NCBI GenBank assembly: GCA_963921425.1 | Contig: OY992832.1 | Coordinates: 1,798,001-1,862,000, forward strand | Length of the DNA stretch: 64,000 nt | Source: Dryas octopetala | Taxonomy: Eukaryota; Streptophyta; Magnoliopsida; Rosales; Rosaceae | Direction of reading: 5' to 3' | Shown: positions 20,430 to 33,323 of the stretch, one piece after another | How the letters are laid out: each line of letters opens with the position of its first letter | Numbering within the stretch: position 1 is the first letter of the stretch | Notes under the pieces: generated by a model | What the model was told of the DNA's origin: nothing | The model's database searches: none | The model's input: only the letters and a program-made list of their open reading frames with translations | Translations under genes and position numbers: made by a program

Positions 20430-23400
20430 ATGGCTACTTCATTGGTAAGAAATGAAACTCCAGCAAACAACTTTGGTAAAAGAATAAACACCTTTGGGTA
20501 ATTTTGCAGGTTCTAATAAATGCCATGGTCTCATTGTCCAAATGAAATATAGTACAATTTTGTTCTGTAAGATTAAGAAGGAACTGCAGTTTGTCTTCTA
20601 TTATGTTTGAGCCTTGCCAGTTACTCTAAAGGCTTAAGCTCATAAAGTATAGGTGCAAAATATCTATGTATATTTCAACACTTGGTCAGAGGACTTCTCT
20701 TTTCTTATTGGCTCCTGAACTTGATCAACCTTGGAACAACATTTATGTTTATGTGAAAATAAGTTTGGTTAGATTAAAGATGGGTGATAAGTAGGATAGT
20801 GGTACATGTCATTTTGGTGATTTTCGTTCTAACTGAAGAAATCTAGGCATCCATCCCAAAACCAATTGGTAATGAGAGGAGTAGCCCAAACCCTTATAAG
20901 TCACTAGCAAAACCCTCACATTTTCAATGTGAGATTTCTATCAACACGCCCCCGCACGTGTGGCGTCATTTAAGCCTAACACGTGGACAATTTATATTGG
21001 GTGACGTGGGAGCACGTGTGGCCGTTAGGCGCATCACATGGATAACCTGCTCTGATACCATGATAGAATTAGAGTATCCAACCCAAAACTAATTGGCAAT
21101 GAGAGGAGTAGCCCAAACCCTTATAAGTCACTAGTAAGACCCTCACATCTTCAGTGTGAAATTTCTATCAACACTAACATGATATATGGAAACCCAATGG
21201 ACTGATCAAATTTAGACCAGATATTCTAGCATTACTAAAGTTCAGTGTTCATTGAATAATTCACTCCTAAGGGTCTTTCTTCTTCCTGCATTATCTGATT
21301 TCTGCATCAAAACATCTAAATAACGGCTGGTCTTTCATGTGTCAGGCATAACATGTTTTGATTTTATGTCAGGTTCAGTCTGATAAGAATATGAAAAGGA
21401 CAGAATCAAGAAAGTCTCATTCCTGGTGGTGGGAAAGTCATATCAGTCCCAAAAACTCTAAGTGGCTTGATGAGAATCTCGAAGGTGAGCAATTCAACAC
21501 CTTTTTCAGTCTTATTTGTAAGTGTATTTATGGAAAAACTATCACATGCAACAAAGACACGGGAAAGAGATGGTCCAATGAGGTTTTTCTACCGACTCAT
21601 CTTTATAAATATCTAGCCAGTGCTTCTCATAGAAAAGGAACAACATTATGCCTTGATTAAATAGCAATAATTCGCGCATAAGATTTTATTCAGCTTGGCA
21701 TAATATATTATATTTTTTATTCAGTCAGGCTTGTTTTACTATATTTTTCTAATACTGTTGCACACTCATTTTTCGTCTTCTTGCCCGTTATGCACAAATA
21801 TGAGTTAAAATGTTATTGTTGAGAAGAAACATCTTTTGTTATGTTCTTTAACGACATATGTTGGCTATAAAATGAGATGTGGGTTATTAATATTATTTCA
21901 GTAGCAGAGGTTTCTTGTTTCATATTCTATTATTGGAGCAAGGTTAGAATGGGTAAAGTTGACTGCGGTTGTATAATTTTAGCCACTTCTCCCCATCTAA
22001 CGGTATAGGGGTTCTTCAACCCTAACTGCCCAACTGGTGGAGGATGTTGGTTTTCCAAATTATGCATGTTTAAATTTATAAAGAGTTGATTTTTTTTTTG
22101 GGTCAAAGTTGTGAAGAGTTGATTGCTGTAGTCAGTTTTTATAAAAATGCCTCCTATCAAGAAAATGACAAAAAGATGCTTAACTGCAGAGATGGACCGG
22201 AGCATCAAGCGGATGCTGAAGCTGATTGAAGAGGATGGAGATTCATTTGCAAAAAAGGCTGAAATGTATTATCAAAAGAGGCCTGAATTGATTACTCATG
22301 TTGAAGAATTTTATCGCTTGTACCGGTCTCTGGCTGAACGTTATGATCATGTGACAGGAGAGCTGCGGAAGAATCTGCCTTCAGATCTTCAATCACAGGC
22401 CTCATGCATGTCTGACATTGCTTTGGAACTGCCATCTGCATGGCCCTCTCCTGATCTCCAACCCCAAAGGCTAAGTCGTCGTAAATCTGGCCCCCGGGCT
22501 GCTGGCTTTGAATTCTTCCTTGGCTCTGGTGGAAGCACCGCGGATAACCATGGAGGGGACGAATCATCTACATTAACCGATTCCGAGCCAGAATCTGATG
22601 ATTCTTCTGTCAACAATTATTCAGGAAATGGTGTTGGTGATCATGCGCAGCAGAGAAAGATAATTGAATTGGAAATTGAGCTTCGTGAACTGAAGGAGCA
22701 GCTCCGGCTGCAACGGGAAGAGATTGCCAGGGGGCCAAAAAATAACAATACCGATAAATTTATTTCAAAAATTGCAGAATATGAGCAAGAGCTGGCGATT
22801 GCAAATGAAAAAATACGAGACTCGGAAGGAGAGATTTCCATGTTGAACATTAAGCTCAAAAGTTATGAATCGTTGGAGCATAATAATGGCTCTGAGGCTG
22901 CACTTGAATCTGAACAGAAAGAGGTCAAAAGGCAAGAGGGTTTAGAAGCTGCAGAGGGTCAGAAAACGGTTGGCGGGTCAGAAGAAGTTCAAGACCCAGA
23001 TAAAAAGATTGAGGCATTGGTGGGAGAGCTTAGAATCACAAAAGATAGGCTTCAGCAATCAAAGAAAGAGATTGCAAGTTTGAGACTTGAACTTGAGAGT
23101 AATAAAGCCTCAAGTTTGAGACAGGAAGTTGAGAGTAATAAAGGCTCTGAGCAAATCCAGTGGTTGCAGGATCAGCTTGAGTCCGCTAACAAGGATATTT
23201 CTATGTGGAAAATGAAGCTCAACACAGAGAAAAAACAGGTGTCCAAGCTGCAGGAACGAATTACAAGGTTAAAAACTAGTTTATCAGACCGGGATCATGA
23301 GATCATGGATTTGAAAATGGTGGTTTCTGATGCTGAGCAGAAGATTTTCCCAGAAAAGTCACAGGTTAAGGCTGAAATGTCCAGATTACAATTGGAACAG

Positions 23401-23946
23401 ACACGTTTGAAGGAGCAGATTAGAGATTGGGAATCTCGGGGTCGTTATTTCGAGGAGGAAATCAGAAATATTAAGGCTGGAAAAACAGAAATGGAGGAGA
23501 GACTGAATGGTGAAATCAAGCAGCTAAAGGCAGACATCCTCGAGAGAAGCAATCACATTGAGAATTTAAACAAGACCCTTGATTATATGAAAACAGAAGG
23601 AAATGAGCTTAGTACCAAAGTCGTAACACTTAAAGCAGAGGTGAGTTCAAGAGATGACCAGATCAGCGAGTTGGACAAGAATTTGCGGCAGTTACACGTG
23701 GAACATGCGGAACTGCTTGCTGGGGCTGAAGGGGCGCGTAAAATGGTGGAGGAGCTGACAGCAAGAGGAAAGGAACTTGAGGAGGAGATCCAGAGGCAAA
23801 GAGTTGAGATCTTGGAAGGGGCAGAGGAAAAAAGAGAAGCTATAAGGCAGCTGTGTTTTTCACTTGAACATTATAGGAATGGATATAATATGCTTCGACA
23901 GGCATGCATGGGGCACAACAAGCGAGTTTCAGTTTTGGCATCCTGA
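20430..23946 (+). CDS. NETWORKED 4-type (KIP1/NAB domain) actin-binding coiled-coil protein
   Basis: Three coding exons: 20430-20444 (MATSL), 21373-21484, 22190-23946, giving 627 residues. The NAB actin-binding domain covers about residues 19-100: KSHSWWWESHISPKNSKWLD, then MDRSIKRMLKLIEEDGDSFA, YYQKRPELI and RALAERYD-like RSLAERYDHVTGEL. After an acidic, Ser-rich linker (about 125-170), residues about 175-610 are near-continuous heptad-rich coiled coil. NET proteins link actin filaments to membranes; NET4 members act at the vacuole membrane, from family knowledge. A Met at 22147 in the same frame is intronic read-through: exon 3 must begin at 22190 because the upstream exon supplies the WWW part of the domain. 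Introns carry a MITE (leader), a TRIM and a micro-insertion. Confidence 0.9.
20834..21173 (-). mobile_element. TRIM (miniature LTR retrotransposon, 340 bp) in a NET4-type gene intron
   Basis: Two 113-bp direct repeats (20834-20946 and 21061-21173), about 85% alike by eye, both ending TCTATCAACA. Minus-strand TGGTATCAGAGCA (21048-21060) abuts the right repeat as an initiator tRNA-Met primer site, and a purine tract (reverse of CGCCCCCGCACG) abuts the left repeat. The 5-bp target duplication CTAAC flanks it (20829-20833, 21174-21178). The interior is only 114 bp and non-coding. This layout defines a TRIM moved by proteins of other elements. Confidence 0.93.
22081..22124 (-). repeat. Micro-insertion with 11-bp direct repeats in a NET4-type gene intron
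   Basis: AAGAGTTGATT occurs at 22081-22091 and again at 22114-22124. The 22 bp between read, on the minus strand, CACAACTTTGACCC followed by A8. This is what a LINE-type insertion cut down to its 3' tail would leave. It sits 66 bp before the acceptor of exon 3. Confidence 0.65.
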
Positions 23947-24423
23947 GCCAAGTATTTGATGGTTGTATGATATGTAATTTTGAGTGCCTCTTTTGTGTAT
24001 TTGGGTTGGGAATGCCCTGCCCATTGGCTATGGTTGTACTGCAGGCCATGCTCTCATGGTTGCATTGATGTGCGGTTTGTGTAGTGTATGCATATAGATG
24101 CAAGAGTGTCCCCATATCAGGGACAATTTTAGTCACTATTAGAATGCCCTTAAAAGTGGTGGTAGGGCAGAGATTTGTGTCATTTTGTATAGTTTGGTGT
24201 TTGGTGTTTGGTTTTCTTGGCTTCGAATGGCACAATTGGAGTTGTGTTTGCTTTACTTACCTTTTTGACACATATGAAGTACAATACATTTCATTTTGTT
24301 GCTAGAAGAATCCAAATTCAGTTGCTCATTAAAGTTTCTGGTCAATTAAAGCAGACTAAATTGATAGCCGATCTTCAACAATTGACATTCAAGAAAGTCC
24401 AAAAAAATAAAAGAGAGAACAAA

Positions 24424-24496
24424 CGCGCCAGGTAGGGGTCGAACCTACGACTTTCTGCTTAGGAAACAGACGCTCTATCCACTGAGCTACAGGCGC
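24424..24496 (-). tRNA. tRNA-Arg (anticodon CCT)
   Basis: Minus strand, 73 nt, beginning GCGCCTGTAGCTCAGTGG and ending ACCTGGCGC plus discriminator G. D-arm, anticodon arm TCTGT-TTCCTAA-GCAGA with anticodon CCT, and T-arm GTAGGTTCGACCCCTAC all fold. It reads AGG codons. No CCA is encoded and there is no intron, as expected in a plant nucleus. The acceptor stem has one T-T apposition at pair 6-67. Boxes A and B inside the gene are the expected pol III promoter. Confidence 0.95.
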
Positions 24497-24499
24497 TTA

Positions 24500-25391
24500 T
24501 TGTTAATATAACGCCTTTATTCATTTTTACTAACATTTGATTTTTCTAGGCTGATGAAGAGAAAAAAGCTGCAGAGAAAAATTGAAAATGAAAAAATCCC
24601 ACATGGTTTTTTTTGGGTAAATTCCCATAATAAATGAAAAGAAAAAACAGAAAAAGAAGTCAAAATATGTGCAACCATTTCTCCTCCAGCGCAACAAAAT
24701 ATCATTGAGAATATTTTGTAAGGTAACTTGAGTTCAAAGTATAGAAGATACAATTATTTTATTTTATTGTTCCTCCATTTTCCTTCAAAACCAAATGTGG
24801 AAATAATCATATTTCTGTTTTTAAGAAGGTGAATCATATGTAATGTAGAAATTCTCTTCAACTTTCAACGACCAGAAGAAAAGAAAAAAGAAAAATATAT
24901 CTTCAACATCTTCCCCAATTATGAATGAAAATTGAAAAGCAGCATTCAAAATTACATATTAGGATCCAATTCAATTTCACCAGAGTTCTGAAAAACTTTA
25001 AATTATTAAATTCACCTTGGGTTTTTCACAATGTTGTAGCTGGGTTGAACAAGCTGCACAAATCTTATGCAGGATGATATCAAAAACTTATAATCATATA
25101 AAGAAAGATAAAAGAGATATCAAAGACCCAACTGGTACTTCACTACTACTTCCATTGATGCCAATTTGACAAGTGAAAGATAATTATGGCAATAATCTCA
25201 CAACTAAATGTCAAAGAAAATGTTCAATGAACAGATTACACTGTCCCTGTAAACTCCCTTCAAGGAGGAGCTACAAACAAGAAATGGAAACAAGCTTTAT
25301 TGAAACAGATGGAATCAAATCTCCTCTGGTTGGCTCGTTGAAACTTGAAAAGGAAGACTAAAAATGCTTTATATGGATCCAGCATCAGAAA
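24500..25391. other. Intergenic region between the tRNA and QCR10
   Basis: AT-rich without a credible coding frame. Part of 24950-25390 is probably the 3' UTR or downstream region of the minus-strand QCR10 gene. Confidence 0.5.
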
Positions 25392-25860
25392 TTATTGCCC
25401 TTCAGTCTGAGGCTTCTCCAGAAATGTCTTCTTCAACCAATCAAATGGCTGGTCAAATGTTTGAAAAACAAGCGTTAGAAATCAGAATCATACAATAAAA
25501 GCAGCTTTCACTGTAGCCAAGAAGAACAAAATATTAGATTTGCACGTAATTTATATCGAATTTTCTTATTTGTTGCTAAACTATGGCTTCTTATTATGCC
25601 CATAAAGTTCACACAAAATAAGTAAACCAAACACGGACATGAATTTTAATTTTTGGAAGATAAATGATTAAAAAAAAAGTAAATAAATTAGGGATGAGAA
25701 AATTTGAAGTGAAATTGAAAGAGAGATGGAAAACCTGGATGAACCAAAGAGCGCCTGTGGCGGCTGCGACGCCCCACATGGCGGCGGCCTGTACATCGGT
25801 AGATTGAGGCCTCAGAAGCTTCGAGAAACGTCCCGACGCGGATGCGATTCCACCTGCCAT
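25392..25860 (-). CDS. QCR10: Cytochrome bc1 complex subunit 10 (QCR10, 6.7-kDa subunit of complex III)
   Basis: Two exons, 25735-25860 (42 codons) and 25392-25448 (18 codons plus stop), phase 0 junction (TTCATCCAG|GTTTTC ... GACCAG|CCATTT), giving 60 residues. The protein reads MAGGIASASGRFSKLL, then DVQAAAMWGVAAATGALWFI (one membrane helix, about 22-41), then QPFDWLKKTF. The helix followed by PFDWLKKTF is the hallmark of the plant small complex III subunit, which sits in the inner mitochondrial membrane at the edge of the complex. Length fits the family (about 57-60). There is no obvious cleavable presequence, as usual for this subunit. Confidence 0.88.
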
Positions 25861-25899
25861 TATCAGATCTCAAATGACAAAAACGCCAAGTGCTCAAGC

Positions 25900-27400
25900 C
25901 CTAACTAGTAACTCTGACGCGCAGCAAAAATTGGCCCCTGCGACTGTGCTGCGTTTGAACTTTGAAGTCGCTTTGAATTTTTTTATTGGTAAAGAGTTTA
26001 AAGGCGACCGTTCGTTTATGTTTACGTTTTTTTCTTTTCAGACAATTTTTAATCGTCGCATTTTTTAGCTGTCATCAATTTCTCTTTTTACCAAGTAAAA
26101 AATTTCTAACATTTCTCTTTTTTTTTCTTTTTTTCTTTTTTTTTTTCTTTCGGAAAAAAGGGATCCAACTTAAATGCATGAAAATATTCTATGATCCTTC
26201 AAAATAAGCTACCCCAATAACTGTTACATTTCTCATAATTTTGTATGCTCAAATTTTTCTTGCTTATAAACTAACCCAAGTGTTTCTAGTAGCAAACAAA
26301 AAAAAAAAAAAGATAAAACTGAAATTTAAATATAGATGGACGTGGTAATTTGATACCAGTAGCCTTCAACCTTTGCCAGGGAATAAGAGATGATTCCTTT
26401 TTATCTTTTACAGCGTCAATTTCTATTTTTATAACATCAGATCTTCAAGCATATAATGTATATTAACTCAGAAAAGGAAAAAAAAAAAAAATCAAGTTAT
26501 TAAACCCAACCAGGATTAAGCCATTAAGGTGTAGAATTACAAATTGGATATCAAGAAACGCCATTGTTCCTTTTATGTGGGTCATTGCAACGGGCTTGTA
26601 TTGCTTTGCTGAACATATCAGCATTTTGCAATTGGAGTTGATCTCATAGGGGTATTTGATGCATACCCCTAAAATTTCATTTCTAAAGGAGTTGTCTAGC
26701 AAGTACATCACAACATCGGAAGCAGATAATTAAGATTTCGCTGATAAACGGAGCTCAGATAATTGTTTTACGACCAATTTTTCGATGATGATCAATCCAT
26801 CATATGGGTCACTTTGAATTCAACTCATGTTAGGCATATGATAAAAAGGCAGGAACTGTGAAACCATGTATGCCTTTATGAAGTCATTATCAACCCAAAT
26901 ATTTCATTCCACTACAAACTTCCACGTAAACTTCATTTTTAAGATATACAATGCAAAACCTATAAGCCAACCCTACAATCTCTAAAAGCATCAAATGGTT
27001 AGTCCTTGGCACAGATTCTACGTACATTAACGATGTCAAACACCAGAACCGAAATGCGGACAACTTACAAGGAACTAATCGTCTTCAACAACTTTGCAGT
27101 CCAAGCCCCAAGTCAGAAGTAAAATGCCTACAGATGAAATTTCCTTATATCAGTAAATTTTACAAAAGTTGCAAGACAAAAGCATGCATAAAAAGCAGTC
27201 ACATTTACAGCTGACGAGGGTCACGAGTGTGAGAGAGGGACTTCTATTCTAGCTTCCAGACAGAACAAAGGAACTAATAATGTTATTGAAATTCAACTAA
27301 AACAAACAGGTGCACAACCTGCTTCTTACCAGCCTCAAAACCTTGGAGCCCCAAGCATTAATTGTGTTGATTGTATTGAAGGAGGCACTGAAGCTGGACT
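25900..27400. other. Intergenic region between QCR10 and the DEAD-box gene
   Basis: No credible coding frame. There is a T-rich tract at 26110-26150 and oligo-A runs near 26290 and 26476. The segment from about 26980 to 27403 is probably the 3' UTR of the minus-strand helicase. Confidence 0.5.
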
Positions 27401-27403
27401 TCA

Positions 27404-30400
27404 TTAATCGTCCCAAGCACTATCTGCTGCACCCTCTCTTTTTATGTTCGAGTCGGCAATCATGAACTTATACTTGTCCTCGATGTTTATTGATGTGGGT
27501 CCCACCATTGAGCACTTGGATAGAGTAATCCTAGCTTGCTTCTGAGCAGCTGCTGCTTCTCTCTCTTTCCTTCTTGCAGTCTAATAGTCAATGGCAGCAA
27601 TCTTTAAGCTTTACCAATGCATAAAAACAAATTTTTTTTTTCTACCCAAATTATCTAGAAATGACAGTTCATAGAATATCTAAGAATCTGTACCTTCCCA
27701 GTTGCAAAAGCCACTGAATTCCCAGATCCGACGTCTGCTATTGCTTTCTTTATATTTGCCACAAGGAACTACAGTGTGCCATCAATAATCAAGAATGAAG
27801 AATTATACTCTGCTAATGGAAGAGATCATAAGTACAGGAAGCAGCAAGAGAAGGTAGACAAGAAATTACCATATCACGATCAGTGTAAAAGGAAGTAGCT
27901 TGTCCCATTGATCCTGCTCTTCCTGTCCTTCCAATCCGGTGTACATAATCTTCCATGCTCTATATTGAGGTAGCCATAACTGAAGCTTCAGGTTGGCTAT
28001 TTCACAACAAAATTAATAGCAACTGAAAAGACCAGGCTAATGAGATGCTATCACATGATAGCAAAAAGACTTGATGATCACAAGTTGAGATTTGATTTTG
28101 TGCTATTTAAATACCAAAGATCACCACCTAGTAGATTCAGAATTGGTCGAAATGCAACCCATAAGGAGGCATTGTCAAATTTTCAGATAATCTTCCAATT
28201 TGGGTTAGTGGATTTCAGATCAAGTCAACCAGGAGACCAAAATTTGCAACTAGATATACCTTCGGAAGATCCAAATTGATAACATGAGCAACTCCTGAGA
28301 CATCCAAACCTCGAGATGCAACATCAGTGGCAACCTGAACACAAGGTTCGAATAAGATACACGAATGGATGATTTCAAAAGCTCCCTTGTTTCAAGAAGA
28401 ATCAAACAAAAAGAAAAATAGAGAAAAAGAAAATGTGATATATCAATAGAGCACAAGTAGCATCAATTGTCTCTAGCAACATAGGTGAAGTACCAAAATA
28501 TTGGTAGTGCCTTTTCTAAATTCACGTAGAGCGGCCTCTCTTTCAGTTTGAGTACGACCACCATGAAGAGCAACTGCATGCAACCCTTGTGCTACCAAAG
28601 CTTCAGCAATGTCATCACATCTTGTCTACATGCAGACCCAAATTCAATGTTAAAAGTTTATGAGTAAACCATAAAGGACTATCTGCAAAGCCTTTCTAGG
28701 GGAAGAGAGTTAGTAAAGAGAGAAAATTAAGTCACGCCAGATTTAAAAGTTTTTAGCTGCAGTCAGCATATAAAGCATTCTGATAGCATCTTACACTAAG
28801 AAACAGGAAAGAGTTCACATTAAAATTGTATGCACACAGTTCCACAAATTCATGAATTTAACCTGATGTTGATTTCTCCATCAAATCCTAATTTGAAAGT
28901 GTCCCCGTTATTCAGAAATTAATCAAAATACAGGCTTTGAATGCAAATATTTGGATTTTGGACCAGTTCAGAAATTATACACTCAAAAAATTGGGATGCG
29001 GATGCTTTGTTAGGCATGATGCTCACCTTTAAACTTTAAAGCAACTCATAGATGAATTAGCCTACTGTAAGTATAGAGAATAAGATAAGATGGAAGTAAA
29101 ATGCACAGAAAAACTTGTTCATCAATTATTAATAGCCATGATAATGTAAATTATAAGCATGATATGATTGAATATGAAGCATAATATACCTTCCTTTCAA
29201 CAAATACAATAGTTAAGGGTAAGGGATGTCCAGCTCTTTCAGCCCGAGATGCCTCCTCTACGAGCAAAGCCAAAAGCCGATCAGTCTACAAAGACAAAAC
29301 ACCGCCATCCGAATCAAACGGTCAGACACATTTGCAAATACATAGGTAGACCGTAAACATAAGATTAGTTGCAGAATATGTGCGTTCAAGATAATAAGAT
29401 CAGTATAGCACACAAATACAGAACCGAGATTTCCAACCAAATAGAACATGACCACCATATGTCTAGCTAGAATTCAATGCTGAAAATGATAAAAATTGTA
29501 ATTTATAAATGCAAAGCAGAACGAAAAGTGACTAATCAATGCACGGATTTTAAAGCTAAAATAATCTGTAGACCCCAAAAGAAGAAAAAAAAGAAGATAA
29601 TATCGCAGACACATTCCCAGAGCAAAACTGCAGAGATATCAATAATGCATTTTCTAGTGTGAACCAACCTTGTCACTCTCAGGAACCTTCTCCAAAATCT
29701 GAGTTACATTTGCTGTAGGGCTACTCACTTTTCCCACCCTCACTTGCACTGGGTTAGTTAAGTATTCCTGAATGAGGACAAAAGAAGGTAGGATAAGTGT
29801 TTGCCAAAATACTCCATGACAGCATAAACTAAGTAGAGAGAAAGAGAGCATAACAATAATGTTATTCTAATAATTATATTTTGGCATATTAGAAAATGAA
29901 AAACAACAAATTTAATCCAAACATGGCATAAAACTACGTCGCAGTAAAAGGGTAGAGTGCAGTAGTGGTTATTCATATGTTCAAGACTTTCCCAATTTGT
30001 AATATGTCCATCAAGCAAGCAATGCCACATGTAGGTTTAAATACGCAGCTGCTTGTTGCAGAGCAAGAAATAATATGAATTTAAAACAGACAGACCACAA
30101 AACCAAATGATGATGGCTCATGTGTCTCAGGATAGAGATCCGAATCTCATACACTTCCAACATACAGAACAAAATTACCCATGGAAACATAAAATTGCAA
30201 AATGAGAAGGTTGAGCATATCAACGAACCACAATGCTGGCTTTACATTATTCAGTTTATATGAATTGTGCTTTAGAATTATTTAACAGTAAAATTCAAAT
30301 TTTCAGATTTCGGTATCTTCAATCAAATTAAGAAATCACAAAGATAGCCAGTTTGATCAAAGGAATGCTCTCCATTATGGCCTAAGGTAACAACAAAACT

Positions 30401-33323
30401 TCATCAAGATATAAATGGCCTAAGTAATACTATTTATATCTTGGAAGAGTAAATATTTTATGAGGCAATATTTCCCAAAAAAGAGTTTAGGTTTCTACAG
30501 GTGAAACGTTGCTCATTTTGAAAGCGCACTATAGTTTAAAGAAATTTAGAAAGATTTTGGCACAAGATTTAAAATTCAAGGCATTCACATGACTGGTAAC
30601 TCCTTTAAAATATAAAATGCACCAACAGGTTGCCCTTCCAAATCTTCTTCCAGTAGTATAATTCATAAAAACTTGTACAAGAAGATGATTTAGCAGAAAG
30701 CCTTTACCTGGGATAATGCTTCGATCTCCTCAGGCATAGTTGCACTAAACAGTAAAGTCTGATGCTTTTCAGAAAGGTTCCGCATCACCTGAAATGGCAT
30801 CAAAAGATGTGACATACCCTTCCTGAAGTAAACAGGGAATCAGATGATTGTGTGTTCTACATTAAAGAGGATTCCAGATGCATTACAAAGTACAGAAATA
30901 TAAAAGGCACAAAAAGTTGTACACTACCTAAACTTAATTGAAAATGGAACCCACTTTGAAACCTAAAAGTGAGACAAAGATCATGAGTCTATATCCCACA
31001 GGATGTTATATATCGCTCCTTGAATTTGTGATTCCACTTGGTTTCCTCCAGGTGTCTGCTTTTTCCAAGGAATATTTTCCCTCTTCCTAATTTCCTTTAG
31101 TTTTGCCCATTTTTTATGGAAGTTTCACTTCTCACACTCATACTTGCTGTTTTGAGTTGGGAATTATAAACAAAAGGAATACTCATAGAAGCAAGGAAGA
31201 AAAGGTTGGACACAAAAACAATGAGCTCAAGGCTTCAAAACCCAGGCCAAAACCAAGCCATAGTGAGGATAGTATGGCATAATTTAGGGAGAAGGGAAAG
31301 GAATTTAAAAATAGAAATATATTCAGGTAAAAAGTGGGACAAAACATACCTCTCTTATCTGTGGTTCAAAACCCATGTCAAGCATTCTGTCAGCTTCATC
31401 CAGAACAACAAATGAAATTCTAGAGACAGAAGTGTTCCCTTGTTGTAAATGATCTATAAATCTTCCAGGAGTAGCAACCACTACATCAACTCCTGCTCGT
31501 AGCTCAGACCTCTGTCATTTCATCCAGTAGCAAAGCCGCAACCATAAAAGTATTAGGAGTTATTAAGAGGAAAATAATACATTCCTTAAAATTGTTTAAT
31601 AAAAAAGTGCTAAAGGCATATTTCAGCCTTAGAAAACAAGGGAGGATGGGTTAAGTGCTTTCTTTTCTTACCGCCAATAAGGGGGGAGGGGCGGAACATT
31701 AGGGAGAAACAAATTTTCACAAAAACTATTAAAAACACTAAGACAGGATAAGCACTAACATATTTTTCTTGTCACAATACCTAGAAGATTTAAGTAATTA
31801 TAGACTATTAGAATATGAAATTACTGCGCAAAGTCAGTCACCTGCTCTGCTATGTTGGTTCCACCCACAACTATTGCAGTTTTGAAGTTTTCGAGAGATT
31901 TACTAAAAGCTTTGACCTGTGAAAATACAAATCATAACTTAACACCTAAAGAAAAGTATTAAGAAACAAATCCCAAACCAACACCTAAAAACTCATAACC
32001 ACTCCAAGAATTTTCTGCAGTTTAAGTGCAGGTATCTTACCTCTTTTTCTATTTGTTGGGCAAGCTCTCTAGTCGGGGCCAATACCAATGCTAGTGGTCC
32101 ATCACCACGCTGAATTGGAGATTGAGCCAAGCAATGCTAGCACAATGAAACAGAAAATTAAAACATAAGGCAACAAAATTAGTAGGCCACACATCCAGTC
32201 AGCATCCATCTAAAAGAAATATAGTCCCCACATAAGAAAATCAAATATCGTGACCACGGACCTGTAGCATAGGAATGGTGAATGCAGCAGTTTTACCACT
32301 ACCAGTTTCGGCACAACCTAATAGATCCCTTCCACTGAGGGCAACTGGCATGGCTTGAGCCTGAATCGATGTTGGTGTAGTGTAGCCATGGTAAGCAATA
32401 TCCTTCATGATGCTAGGGTGCAAACACTGCAAAAAAGCAGAACCAATACTTTTGTAACTCCGTGTAGTAAAACTAACTACACGGATCAAAAATAGAAGTA
32501 TAAACTTCATTGATGAGAAACAAAGATTTACCATATCTGTGAAAGACTCAATTGGTGCAGGGGCAGGAGCAGTGTCCGGACTAACAGAAACATCCAAATT
32601 AAGCCGCAAGCAAACCTCCTCAATCTGTACAAGCATGTGATTTATAAATTTCAGCTATCAATCTCGACCTATGAGCGAAGACACATGAATTTCAACATGT
32701 AGCTTACGGAGTCAAGCACAAATTCGAAGATGTACGTTTTGCTTATTTCATAACTCCTATGATATACTGAGAATTTGAGACAAAAGTAAAATCCTAGCAC
32801 AAAATGCACGATGATGATTAAAATAGACTGATAACGTAAATGAAAAGAAAATGCCATTAAAATAAAATGTGAAATTAGCTGTAGAAAGAGAAGAACCCTA
32901 AGCAAATGAATTCAAATGCAAAGCCAAAGCGAAAGCCAAAAATGCAACAACAACAAACACCAAAACGCAAAGGAAGTTCAATGGGCGTCGAACCAGTTCA
33001 GGCTTCATTCGAAGGACGCGTTCGGAGGGCTTCCACTGAGTGACCACGGCGTCGGGCATGGCGATAGCTCTGTTCGCCGGCGATGGAGCGCCGCCGGAGC
33101 TCCAGCGAGAGGCATTGGACTGCGAGAAGGAGGAGAAGGAAAAAGCGGACGCGTGGTTGTTGTTGTTGTTCAAGTGAGAGTGAGAGTTGGAGGAGTAAGA
33201 GAGCTTGCTCTGATGATCAGTGTCTAGGGTTTCGGATGAGGTTTTGGTGGTGGTTGTGGTGATTGAGCTCGAGTTCCTCAGGTGCGGAGGCACATACGAC
33301 ATCGTTTCTACCTTGGCTTTCAC
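27404..33323 (-). CDS. DEAD-box ATP-dependent RNA helicase, 14 exons
   Basis: Exons (minus): 32994-33323, 32532-32624, 32262-32426, 32041-32136, 31842-31916, 31350-31511, 30708-30788, 29669-29767, 29190-29285, 28494-28625, 28260-28334, 27870-27959, 27694-27768, 27404-27580. That gives 581 residues from the Met at 33323, or 574 from [10 protein letters not shown] at 33302, the start I prefer because family members begin this way. Seen: Q motif [10 protein letters not shown], Walker [40 protein letters not shown] and [10 protein letters not shown], so both RecA lobes are complete. The Ser/Asn-rich N-terminus and KERE-rich C-terminus look disordered. Role: ATP-driven RNA remodelling; the specific target is unknown. 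Every one of the 13 introns falls between codons (phase 0). A hAT element begins about 200 bp upstream. Confidence 0.95.

Noticed and set aside
22147-22189. Alternative start MPPIKKMTKRC for the NET4-type protein
   Set aside because: It is intron read-through: the NAB domain needs the exon at 21373-21484, and CTGCAG|AG at 22190 restores the frame.
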